Assembly: GCA_964627045.1 (NCBI GenBank) | Contig: CAZVIK010000049.1 | Location: forward strand, 1-22,459 | Direction of reading: 5' to 3' | Source of the DNA: CAZVIK01 sp964627045 | GTDB lineage: Bacteria > Acidobacteriota > Terriglobia > Bryobacterales > Bryobacteraceae | Length of the DNA: 22,459 bases | In this document: positions 17,601 through 22,459 of the stretch, one piece after another | Numbering within the stretch: position 1 is the stretch's first letter | Layout of the letters: each line of letters starts with the position of its first letter | The notes under the pieces: generated by a model | Told to the model about the DNA's origin: nothing | Database searches by the model: none | Seen by the model: the letters and a program-made list of their open reading frames with translations, nothing else | Position numbers and translations under genes: made by a program

Positions 17601-18379
17601 CGCGGCTCGAACAGTTGCGCAACCGGCTTCAGGAGATGACCGGCCGCTCCGGCCAGCAGCCGGGCCAGCGCGGGCAACAAGGGCAGCAGGGGCAGCAGGG
17701 GCAACAAGGGCAGCAAGGGCAGCAAGGGCAGCAAGGGCAACAGGGACGTCAGGGCCAGGACCAGGGCGGACGCCCGAACGAGCAAGGTCAGGGTGGCGGA
17801 CAGGGCCGAGGCCAGGCCCAGGGACAGGCGCAGGGTCAACCGCAGGATCGCGGCCAGGGGCAGGGAGGCCGTGGAGGCGGTGGCGGCGGCGGGCGCGACG
17901 GACAGCCGCAGGACATGGACCGCCTCGGTACAACGGGCGGGATGCGCCAGCAGGGCGGCAGCGACTACTTAGGATTCGACCGCTCGGCCATTAACCGGGG
18001 CGACCTTCGCTTCGGTCAGCTTCCGAGCGAAATTCGCGCACCCAGCGACGCCGACCTCGCCCGCATGTACCAGGAGAGCATGCGTGACTTCTCGGCTCTC
18101 CGCGAGTCGCTCAGCGGAACTCCGGCCGGTACGCGCGACATACAGGACCTTCTCGAGGAGATGAAGCGCCTCGATCCGAGCCGCTTCCCTGGAAACCCCG
18201 AGTTGCTGGAGCGCATACGCGCGCAGATCCTACCCGCGCTCGAACAGATGGAGGTTCAACTCCGGCGCGAAACCGGCGAGGATAGCGGGCAGGTGCGCAG
18301 TTCCGGTTCCGAATCGGTGCCGCCAGGCTACTCTGGCGCGGTAGCCGATTACTTCCGCCGCCTCGGCAAGTCGAAGTAG
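14690..18379 (+). CDS. DUF4175-like large membrane protein with Q-rich coiled coils and GQQ repeats
   Basis: The frame is open further upstream, but the real start is the ATG at 14690: AAGGAGG (14679-14685) precedes it and it overlaps the previous stop as ATGA. The 1229-aa product has three membrane helices (about 22-46, 58-80, 141-164), then Ig-like beta domains to about 495, as in DUF4175 proteins. Next come a glycine run (501-516), a long helical region rich in Gln, Arg and Glu (about 520-990) broken by a second glycine run (about 640-653), eight GQQ triplets (995-1018) merging into a G/Q/R-rich tract, and a folded helical C-terminus (about 1090-1229). Most of it lies outside the membrane. 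Its function is unknown; it probably forms an extended scaffold reaching into the envelope. It is the last gene of the operon. Confidence 0.85.
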   Translation: MSPLELLNQYLARLESRFRWMALARGAAVVAAAALAATVVLVAASNWMAFSQRSVTGSRVALFLTLAFAVAFGIVAPLLRLSRRNTARAAEARVPDFQQRLVTIAEREDDPSQRPFLELLAADTLPAIERAEPRRIVGTPVLAGFLSGAAVGIGVLVWLILGASGFLGYGSRLLWAGPPRDKSAAPAFYDIVVEPGDKTVRRGASQNVTARLVGFESPDVRLFAKYRDSAKWEEAPMLPQPGSLHYEFLFAGLPETVEYYAAAGRLRSKTFTLSVIDLPNVKRMRVTYRYPNWTGLAPETEDPGGDLRAVEGTQAELAIETDRPLTSGELVMEDGSSLRLSKGEGNWVTAQVRIDKDSSYYVAAREQGEQVRLTDDYFIEVRRDQEPVVRITRPGRDAKVTPIEEVVIAVDGADDYGLQDLKLHYSVNAGPEKTVSLLKQKNARDGEGNVLLALEDYKLVPGDLISIYATAADARQSSRTDMFFIETQPFEREYTQSQQMGGGGGGGGGEEGGGEREGQISQRQKEIISATWNQLRSTSKDKQAAAETAQFLAETQAKLRDQAQSLSARMGRRELSGQNQEFQDFGNQMQEAAKDMSIAAERLKSLKWKEALEPEQQALQHLLRAEATYRQIQVAFGNQGGRQGGGGGGGGGAQRDLENLFDLELDTERNQYETGQQASAGGASQRAREIDEALQRLEQLARRQQELAARNREPQQSFQQRWQQELLRREAEQLQQRMEQLSRNSGQGQSTGQGGRSQADARLDQALSRLSQATEDMRRAGNNQGQADSRRAAERLREAQDLMRGMRGDQANQQLDDLARRSEQLAAQQQDFQNRMRQALGNQPDPTSYLRPDSGAKLEQSRKLADERDQMVEELARLQRQMQQASRDLAGSQRDAASRVRNALGDLQQNEVETRMRYNNDLLRRGYGTYAVPREEPITSGLNELRDQLRAARGALDRTSPERGNQEQALARLEQLRNRLQEMTGRSGQQPGQRGQQGQQGQQGQQGQQGQQGQQGQQGRQGQDQGGRPNEQGQGGGQGRGQAQGQAQGQPQDRGQGQGGRGGGGGGGRDGQPQDMDRLGTTGGMRQQGGSDYLGFDRSAINRGDLRFGQLPSEIRAPSDADLARMYQESMRDFSALRESLSGTPAGTRDIQDLLEEMKRLDPSRFPGNPELLERIRAQILPALEQMEVQLRRETGEDSGQVRSSGSESVPPGYSGAVADYFRRLGKSK
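17672..17743 (+). repeat. In-frame 9-bp tandem repeat (eight GQQ units)
   Basis: There are eight consecutive 9-bp units of GGGCARCAR, each coding Gly-Gln-Gln, at residues 995-1018 of the DUF4175-like protein. A degenerate GGACGTCAG unit and more G/Q-rich sequence follow. The units differ only by A/G changes at the wobble positions of the Gln codons. The period is a multiple of three, so copy-number change would alter length but not frame. Confidence 0.95.
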
Positions 18380-18423
18380 GGTTGCGGCCGGAGAACCCCC
18401 GACGCGAATCCAATTGTCACGCG

Positions 18424-18457
18424 GGGGCCTTCAGGCCGCGCAGGGCTTTGGCCCTGC
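18424..18457. terminator. Two adjacent hairpins after the operon, candidate terminator
   Basis: Downstream of the DUF4175-like stop are a GGCCT-TC-AGGCC palindrome (18426-18437) and a perfect hairpin GCAGGGC-TTTG-GCCCTGC (18440-18457). A related GGCC-GTCA-GGCC motif lies at about 18489-18500. No T-run follows. These probably end the operon transcript, or the minus-strand transcript arriving from the right, since the genes are convergent here. They could also belong to a dispersed non-coding repeat. Confidence 0.4.
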
Positions 18458-18500
18458 CCGGACACGCCCTCCCATCTGAAGTGGAGCGGGCCGTCAGGCC

Positions 18501-18761
18501 TTAGATGTGGTCAGCCTTGGCCACGCCTTCGACGCCCGTTTTCTCTGCGCCTTGGCGCCAGGCCCCTCGCGTAGCGCGCGAACTCCGGCGCTGGAAGTGC
18601 CTGACGCGAACTCGCCCCGCCAAGTGCTCCCTCCACGCCTGCCTTGCGGCGAAGTGCGCGTTGTAGTTCGAATCCTCTTCGATCCCGTTGGTCATCAGCA
18701 GCGCCCCGTCCACCCCGTAGGAGTACACGAAGTTCGCGCTTCCGCCGCCCGCTCCGGTCAT
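18501..18761 (-). CDS. Small hypothetical ORF coupled to hicA
   Basis: This 86-aa frame begins at an ATG sharing one base with the hicA stop (TGATG arrangement), which suggests translational coupling. The N-terminal half is Gly/Tyr/Asn-rich (GAGGGSANF, then YSYGVDGALLMTNG); the C-terminal half is strongly basic and looks like low-complexity read-through of GC-rich DNA. No family was recognised. It may be a third member of the TA operon, an eroded gene fragment, or a chance frame. A GTG three bases upstream is an alternative start. Confidence 0.25.
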   Translation of the reverse strand: MTGAGGGSANFVYSYGVDGALLMTNGIEEDSNYNAHFAARQAWREHLAGRVRVRHFQRRSSRATRGAWRQGAEKTGVEGVAKADHI

Positions 18762-18991
18762 CACACCAGCTCCAGGAACTCCTCAACCGTCAACCCGCTC
18801 TGCTGGACGATGCTCGCTAGCGTCTTCCGCTTGAGGTCCCGGTTGTGCCATGGCAGGGTGACGCGCCGGGTCGGAGTCCTCGAGTTTTTCAAGACGTAGT
18901 GGCCACCGGACACGTGATGAACCTCGAAACCCGCGCGCCGCAGCGCCCGCAAGACCTCACGGGCCTTCAGCGCGGGAAGCACGTGGCTCAT
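18761..18991 (-). CDS. hicA: HicA-type toxin (mRNA interferase)
   Basis: This 76-aa protein has the double-stranded-RNA-binding-like fold of HicA/YcfA: KAREVLRALRRAGFEV helix, SGGHYVLKN strand with the catalytic His at residue 31, a PTRRVTLPWHN strand and a KRKTLASIVQQSGLTVEEFLEL C-terminal helix. HicA cleaves mRNA and is neutralised by HicB. Its ATG overlaps the hicB stop by four bases (ATGA, 18988-18991), so the order is antitoxin then toxin. Length and motifs are complete, so it is likely functional. Confidence 0.9.
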   Translation of the reverse strand: MSHVLPALKAREVLRALRRAGFEVHHVSGGHYVLKNSRTPTRRVTLPWHNRDLKRKTLASIVQQSGLTVEEFLELV

Positions 18992-19227
18992 GCCGGGTCG
19001 GAAACCAGAACGCGGATCGCCTCTTGCACCGGCGGCCGGTCGACGGGGACGGGCAGGTGGTCTTTGTGCAGGCTTTCCAGGTAGGCGCGGATTGCCTCGG
19101 AGGCCATCTGCCGCGCCTCCTCGATGCTGTCGCCCTCGGTAACCAGGCCAGGAAGCGCCGGGCAGGTGACGACGTAGCCGCCTTCCTCGGCCGGCTCAAA
19201 TAGCACGGTGTAGTTGTACTCCAACAT
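18988..19227 (-). CDS. hicB: HicB-type antitoxin, short form
   Basis: The 79-aa protein matches the HicB partial RNase-H-like domain: YNYTVLFEPAEEGGYVVTCPALPGLVTEGDSIEEA, then a helix of the MASEAIRAYLESL type. It binds and blocks HicA. There is no room for the C-terminal ribbon-helix-helix or HTH DNA-binding domain found in long HicB proteins, so self-repression may be weak or rely on another factor. The ATG at 19227 has GGAG (minus strand, 19240-19237) nine bases upstream and matches the usual HicB N-terminus; an in-frame ATG eight codons upstream is less likely. Confidence 0.9.
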   Translation of the reverse strand: MLEYNYTVLFEPAEEGGYVVTCPALPGLVTEGDSIEEARQMASEAIRAYLESLHKDHLPVPVDRPPVQEAIRVLVSDPA

Positions 19228-19246
19228 GGATGCGTGCTCCACTCCG

Positions 19247-19252
19247 ATCATA
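19247..19252 (-). promoter_or_regulatory. Candidate -10 box of hicBA
   Basis: On the minus strand TATGAT, five of six matches to the sigma-70 -10 consensus, lies 19 bases before the hicB ATG. No good -35 is visible at 16-18 nt spacing. The leader would be short, about 12 nt. Confidence 0.35.
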
Positions 19253-19279
19253 CCCCTTAGCGGTTCCCGCTTGCCGCGC

Positions 19280-19313
19280 CGGCGTTGGCGACGCGGCACT
19301 CTCCCCAACGCCG
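19280..19313. promoter_or_regulatory. 9-bp inverted repeat between the RHS partner gene and hicBA
   Basis: CGGCGTTGG (19280-19288) and CCAACGCCG (19305-19313) form a perfect 9-bp inverted repeat with a 16-nt loop in the 138-bp gap upstream of hicB. It could terminate the RHS cassette transcript or serve as an operator for the TA pair. No T-run follows on the minus strand. Confidence 0.35.
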
Positions 19314-19365
19314 ATGCGGAACGTAGGAATCTGCGAGTTCCCGCTCCGCGGAATCGACACCCCGA

Positions 19366-19956
19366 TCAGCGCAACACGAGCTCCTGCTCTCGCCGGGGCA
19401 GAACTTCCGTGGGGATGATCTCGCAGACGCCCGTTTCGCCGATGCTCAGAAACACGTACTTGCCGGGCTTCACGTCAAGGAAGGTGAACTCGCCAGATGG
19501 CAACGCACGTGCGTCGGCGAACTCGGTCTCCGCCAGCGGAGAACTCAGACGGACGTGCAGGCAGCCCCCGGCAAGTGACGTCGCCGGAAGCTTCCCGTTG
19601 ACGAAGTTCCCCTTCCAGGGCGATTCAATTGGTGCAAGAAAAAGTGTAATGATTACGACCTGATGGCGGCTCCGGATTCTCACGGGCTTGTCCACCCGAG
19701 ATGCCGCTGACGCCAGCACCGTCAGTTTGTACGTACCGTAACGTAGCGTCGACTGCAGCCCAATTTGCTGAGCAGGGCCGACCCGCCCGTCAACAACCTC
19801 CTGCACAGAGACTCGCGCAGTGCGGGCATCGACGGGACGGCCGGCGGCGTCCACGACGAACAACTCTAGAGTGCCGACACGGTCGGATTCGTCAAGTGGA
19901 ACCTGACCCTCCAGCGCAAGGCAGGCGATCAAGAACACCCGGACCAAAGAATTCAT
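19366..19956 (-). CDS. Exported beta-rich protein paired with RHS tip 2 (candidate immunity protein)
   Basis: The 196-aa protein begins at the ATG at 19956, which overlaps the stop of the RHS fragment as ATGA and has GGAG eight bases upstream; an ATG four codons earlier lacks this support. A hydrophobic signal (about 5-17) is followed by beta-strand-rich sequence: LELFVVDAAGRPVDA, YGTYKLTVLA and a C-terminal GEFTFLDVKPGKYVFL repeat typical of carboxypeptidase-regulatory/transthyretin-like domains. An early LIAC lipobox-like motif (9-12) is probably too close to the N-terminus for lipidation. Coupling to the HExxH tip gene suggests it binds or neutralises that domain outside the cytoplasm; this is inferred. 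It resembles the lipoprotein of the neighbouring cassette in overall pattern. Confidence 0.7.
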   Translation of the reverse strand: MNSLVRVFLIACLALEGQVPLDESDRVGTLELFVVDAAGRPVDARTARVSVQEVVDGRVGPAQQIGLQSTLRYGTYKLTVLASAASRVDKPVRIRSRHQVVIITLFLAPIESPWKGNFVNGKLPATSLAGGCLHVRLSSPLAETEFADARALPSGEFTFLDVKPGKYVFLSIGETGVCEIIPTEVLPRREQELVLR

Positions 19957-20846
19957 GGCGCACTCCATCCAAAGCAGTCTGTAGCCAACCTGATGGAGAT
20001 GTTCCTGCTGGCCCCCTCGTCGATGCCGAGCGCCCGTTGAAAGTCCACGTCGGTGAGTCCGGTAATGTTATGGACCAGTTCATGCATGATCGTGCCTGCC
20101 AGCCAGCCTTCCCCGAAGACACTGAACAAGCCAGCATTGACCCATACTTGGTTCCCGCCCAGTTGTGCCATTGCCGTGGTGCTCGGATTATCAGCGAAAT
20201 ACTCGCCGACGGTGCCGCCAGGAGCCGCGCTGGCAACCCTCGGGTCGTGACTACCGGCGTACAACTCTGTCAGCGGCGTGTCACTGAGCGCTCCGTTCTG
20301 GAACACCACCGCTGCTGCCGCCGCCTGCAATCTGCTCAGAGGGTCCATCGTGATATCTCCTGGACCATCGTTTGGCGAGACTCCCATTGTCTCCAGGGTG
20401 CTCCGGCTATCCGAAGACCTGTCCCGATTGTCCCGAATGAGCTGCGCAATGGCATTTGCCCTGGCCTTGGCATCCAGCCACCCCTGATTGGGGTTGGTTT
20501 CTCCCGCATGGGGGATGTCGGGTATCGCCTGCAAATAAGGCGCGTCCCACGAGACGACCTCACGGTCGGTAAGCTCACGCCCCTCACCAGCCCCAACCCA
20601 GCACGGGAACAGCCCGTTTCGATCGCGGTAGTTCACCGGATCCCCGCCCACGTAACTGTAACGATTCCACGTCTGCGGGGCGCCGGGGCGGGCGCTCGGG
20701 CCATACGGATCCGCCGCGGTGAACCGCGCAATCGTCGAGGAGTAGTAGCGGTTCCGCGCGTAATCGAGCGCCGTCGTCTCGTCGCGATAGTACGTCGCGA
20801 ACTTCTCGCGGCTTTGCGTGGGCACCTGCGGCACATTGTCCAGCAT
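19953..20846 (-). CDS. Orphan RHS-core fragment with HExxH C-terminal domain (tip 2)
   Basis: This 297-aa product starts with the end of an RHS repeat-associated core (YYRDETTALDYARNRYYS, then TWNRYSYVGGDPV and NGL) and then changes to a variable domain. Near its end lies H255-E-L-V-H259 with nearby D266 and D268, then a C-terminal LATDCF. The pattern fits a zinc metallopeptidase-like domain, perhaps with Asp as third ligand. There is no upstream RHS barrel: reading back in frame from the ATG at 20846, a TAG (the lipoprotein stop, 20895-20897) is met after about 16 codons. The Shine-Dalgarno is weak. It looks like a displaced toxin tip left by recombination, possibly expressed only after fusion to a full RHS gene. 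The ATGA-overlapping downstream gene is its likely partner. Confidence 0.75.
   Translation of the reverse strand: MLDNVPQVPTQSREKFATYYRDETTALDYARNRYYSSTIARFTAADPYGPSARPGAPQTWNRYSYVGGDPVNYRDRNGLFPCWVGAGEGRELTDREVVSWDAPYLQAIPDIPHAGETNPNQGWLDAKARANAIAQLIRDNRDRSSDSRSTLETMGVSPNDGPGDITMDPLSRLQAAAAAVVFQNGALSDTPLTELYAGSHDPRVASAAPGGTVGEYFADNPSTTAMAQLGGNQVWVNAGLFSVFGEGWLAGTIMHELVHNITGLTDVDFQRALGIDEGASRNISIRLATDCFGWSAP
20634..20783. repeat. 150-bp direct repeat, copy A (RHS core)
   Basis: This copy aligns without gaps to 22310-22459 in the same orientation, starting at CACCGGATCC and ending at TCGTC. By eye roughly four-fifths of positions agree. It encodes the DYARNRYYSS to NRYxYVxGDPV segment of the RHS core in both genes and is the likely crossover substrate for exchanging C-terminal tips. 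Confidence 0.85.
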
Positions 20847-20894
20847 TTCTACGATCTTACGCCGTCGTCGCGAACCAGGGGTGGCCCATCGCCA

Positions 20895-21590
20895 CTACTT
20901 CGGGCATGAGGCGCTCAGATCGATGTCTCCCAACTCGTTCTTCCCCCCGATCACAATATCCGCCGCGAACACCTTTACCGGCAGTTTCCCTTTCCCGACG
21001 ACGATCATGTGCCGCTGTCCCTGCATGCTCGACGTGATCCAAAAAACGCCGTCGGGCTGGATGTATCCCTCGTGAAGCAATGGGTATTCTTGCCCGTGAA
21101 ACATCGGCATCGCGCTCACCCACCAGTCGCCAGCCATGGGACATCCTGTGAATCGCCCCCTCACCGTGGAAGCAAACACGTCAAGCTCCGTGTCCAGCCT
21201 CCCGTCTGAGAGCGACGTTCTCTGCTGGCAATCCATTACGGCAATTCGCGCCACCACGGTACTGCCCGTCTCGGACTTGAGCGTGACCTCAATCCTTCGG
21301 GCACCCACGAACTTCTTCGACACGTACAGCCGCTCACCCTTCGGCGTCACGCGATACTGCGGATCCGCAAACGTTAGGAGATCCGCGTCTTTTCCGCCCT
21401 CAGGGGTCACCGACACCAACTTGTAGGAGAGCCGGTTCCCTCTCGCATCGTAAAGGGGGACATCCACGTAGCAGGGCGGCAGCGGCGCGGCCTTGCTACA
21501 TCCCGCCAACAGTACGGCGAAGCAAAGCAAATAGGTCTTTGGGGAATGACAGACTTCTCTCAGTGGGAACAAGGAGCCTCCTAAAAGCAT
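20895..21590 (-). CDS. Lipoprotein paired with RHS tip 1 (candidate immunity protein)
   Basis: The frame from the ATG at 21590 gives 231 aa and overlaps the preceding RHS stop by ten bases. A consensus AGGAGG (minus strand, 21582-21577) lies inside that overlap, four bases before an in-frame TTG at 21572, which may be the true start (225 aa). Either form has a lipoprotein signal: hydrophobic LLCFAVLLAG, then Cys in an LAGC lipobox and a short linker. The mature part is beta-rich (YVDVPLYDARGNRLSY, RRIEVTLKSETGSTV, EGYIQPDGVFWITSS) and resembles the partner of the other cassette in its N-terminal D-A-x-G strand and C-terminal G-x-F strands. No known family was recognised. An envelope-tethered immunity or inhibitor role is inferred from position. 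Confidence 0.72.
   Translation of the reverse strand: MLLGGSLFPLREVCHSPKTYLLCFAVLLAGCSKAAPLPPCYVDVPLYDARGNRLSYKLVSVTPEGGKDADLLTFADPQYRVTPKGERLYVSKKFVGARRIEVTLKSETGSTVVARIAVMDCQQRTSLSDGRLDTELDVFASTVRGRFTGCPMAGDWWVSAMPMFHGQEYPLLHEGYIQPDGVFWITSSMQGQRHMIVVGKGKLPVKVFAADIVIGGKNELGDIDLSASCPK
21577..21582 (-). promoter_or_regulatory. Consensus Shine-Dalgarno bearing on the lipoprotein start
   Basis: On the minus strand a perfect AGGAGG overlaps the TAG stop of the RHS gene and precedes a TTG codon (21572) by four bases. The upstream ATG (21590) has no comparable site. The site therefore favours the shorter lipoprotein. Confidence 0.5.
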
Positions 21591-22459
21591 GCCGATGCCA
21601 AGCTACTTGCGATGTCATTTGGGCCAATATCCGGCGAAGCGCCGACCGCCCGCAGCGCGGCTCGCATCTGGTTGTGGTCGAAGCCGCCTCCCACCATCTG
21701 CTTGTGCAACAACTCATGCATGAGATAGCCCAACCCCAGCGAGTTGCTATCCGAGTTCAGCCAGCCTTTGACCGGGCTAAGCACGCCCTCCCACTGGGCA
21801 GTGTTGATCCAAATGGCAGCGCCGTCGAATTGGGAGTACGCCATCAAGCTGGGACTGGCGGCAAAGACTTCGCCCACTGTGCTGATCCCGTTGCTGGGAT
21901 CCGCCGCGTTCGGAAAGCTGGTGGAGGTCAGCACAGTGGGTGAACTCGGGCCGTCGTACACGTACGCCATCTCGGCCGCCATACCTGCCACCGACGCCAC
22001 CTGATTCATGAGTAAGGCTCCACCCTCAGCCGAACCGGCGAGGGCTGCGAAGAACGCCCGGCACGGCGCCTTCGACCTGAACGATCCTGCGGCGATCTTC
22101 CCGAGCCCCTGTAGCGCGCGAGCAATCCCTTCGGGCGGCTGCGCAGGCCCAGACTCGGGGCCAATCAAGTCCACGGGTAACTCGATGAACAAAGAACCCG
22201 AAGCGCCATCGCTCATGGGGCAGGGGCCGGTGTTGTAATAGGTCCTGTCGTCGGGAGGTCCCACCCAATACAACCCACACCTTTGTAACCCTTTCGGGTC
22301 GTTAAAATCCACCGGATCCCCTTGCACGTACGCATACCGGTTCCAGCTTTGGGGATCGGCCGGGCCTCCGGAGGCCTGGTACGGATCCGCCGTCGTGAAG
22401 CGTGCAATGGAGCTCGAGTAGTACCGGTTGCGCGCGTAGTCCAGCGCCGTCACTTCGTC
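21581..22459 (-). CDS. RHS protein, C-terminal part with HExxH domain (tip 1), 5' end outside the window
   Basis: The reading frame is open to the window edge, so the gene is 5'-truncated here. The visible 292 residues begin in the RHS repeat-associated core (DEVTALDYARNRYYSS, SWNRYAYVQGDPVDF, DPKGL), which in full-length proteins ends the YD-repeat cage. After it comes a 230-residue variable domain with two Ala/Gly-rich helical stretches, then VGEVFAASPS, AIWIN, H248-E-L-L-H252, D261 and a final LASACF. The same order of motifs (VGExFA, VWVN, HELVH, D, DCF) occurs in the second RHS fragment, so the two tips are one family. A metallopeptidase-like effector tip is inferred. The overlapping lipoprotein gene is its candidate partner. 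Confidence 0.82.
   Translation of the reverse strand, partial: DEVTALDYARNRYYSSSIARFTTADPYQASGGPADPQSWNRYAYVQGDPVDFNDPKGLQRCGLYWVGPPDDRTYYNTGPCPMSDGASGSLFIELPVDLIGPESGPAQPPEGIARALQGLGKIAAGSFRSKAPCRAFFAALAGSAEGGALLMNQVASVAGMAAEMAYVYDGPSSPTVLTSTSFPNAADPSNGISTVGEVFAASPSLMAYSQFDGAAIWINTAQWEGVLSPVKGWLNSDSNSLGLGYLMHELLHKQMVGGGFDHNQMRAALRAVGASPDIGPNDIASSLASACF
22310..22459. repeat. 150-bp direct repeat, copy B (RHS core)
   Basis: This is the partner of the copy at 20634-20783, in the same orientation and of equal length up to the window edge, so the repeat probably continues beyond it. It encodes the RHS-core end in front of tip 1. Confidence 0.85.

Noticed and set aside
17672..17743. Tandem units as a CRISPR array or phase-variable tract
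   Set aside because: The units are contiguous 9-bp coding repeats without spacers, and changes in copy number keep the frame.
16544..17839. 431-aa minus-strand frame with long Leu/Pro repeats
   Set aside because: The repeats are the antisense of the GQQ tandem units in the DUF4175-like gene.
19701..20909. 402-aa + strand frame across the RHS fragment and its partner
   Set aside because: It has no recognisable motifs and is Arg-rich; the minus strand has RHS core, HELVH and an ATGA gene junction.

Overview
The window is high-GC bacterial DNA that most resembles the Acidobacteriota, probably a Bryobacterales/Solibacter-like soil organism. That placement is inferred from the gene content: a Tat-exported enolase-superfamily enzyme, a large MoxR/DUF58/BatA/DUF4159/DUF4175 operon, and abundant RHS-type proteins. 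No rRNA or other marker gene is present. No tRNA, rRNA, insertion sequence or CRISPR array was seen.

Left part (1-4400). A Tat-targeted mandelate racemase/muconate lactonizing-type enzyme is followed by an 84-aa eight-cysteine ferredoxin and a TIM-barrel sugar-phosphate isomerase/epimerase-like protein, all on +. These face a convergent B12-binding-type radical SAM gene on -. An 11-bp perfect inverted repeat at the convergent junction probably acts as a two-way transcription terminator.

Central part (4525-18379). Eight + strand genes are packed with 4-bp ATGA overlaps or short gaps and look like one operon: DUF4159 protein, membrane vWA/glutamine-amidotransferase-like protein, exported legumain/caspase-fold protein, exported TPR protein with an HExxH peptidase domain, MoxR AAA+ ATPase, DUF58 protein, BatA-type membrane vWA protein, and a 1229-aa DUF4175-like membrane protein with glycine runs, Q-rich coiled coils and a GQQ tandem repeat. 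This is an expanded MoxR-vWA envelope system. MoxR would supply ATP-driven remodelling, the three MIDAS-bearing vWA proteins would be clients or adaptors, and the exported protease-like proteins would act on the outer face of the membrane. The legumain-like protein appears to have Ser where the family has its catalytic Cys.

Right part (18380-22459, mostly -). This is an accessory region. Reading from the right edge leftward: the 3' end of an RHS gene with an HExxH C-terminal domain; an overlapping lipoprotein gene; a second, orphan RHS-core fragment carrying a related HExxH C-terminal domain; another exported beta-rich protein gene coupled to it by an ATGA overlap; then a hicB-hicA toxin-antitoxin pair with a small coupled ORF behind it. 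A gapless 150-bp direct repeat encodes the RHS-core segment in front of both C-terminal domains. The layout matches a polymorphic-toxin locus with a displaced tip/partner cassette. Here both tips are metallopeptidase-like and both partners are exported. This is the most novel-looking part of the window.
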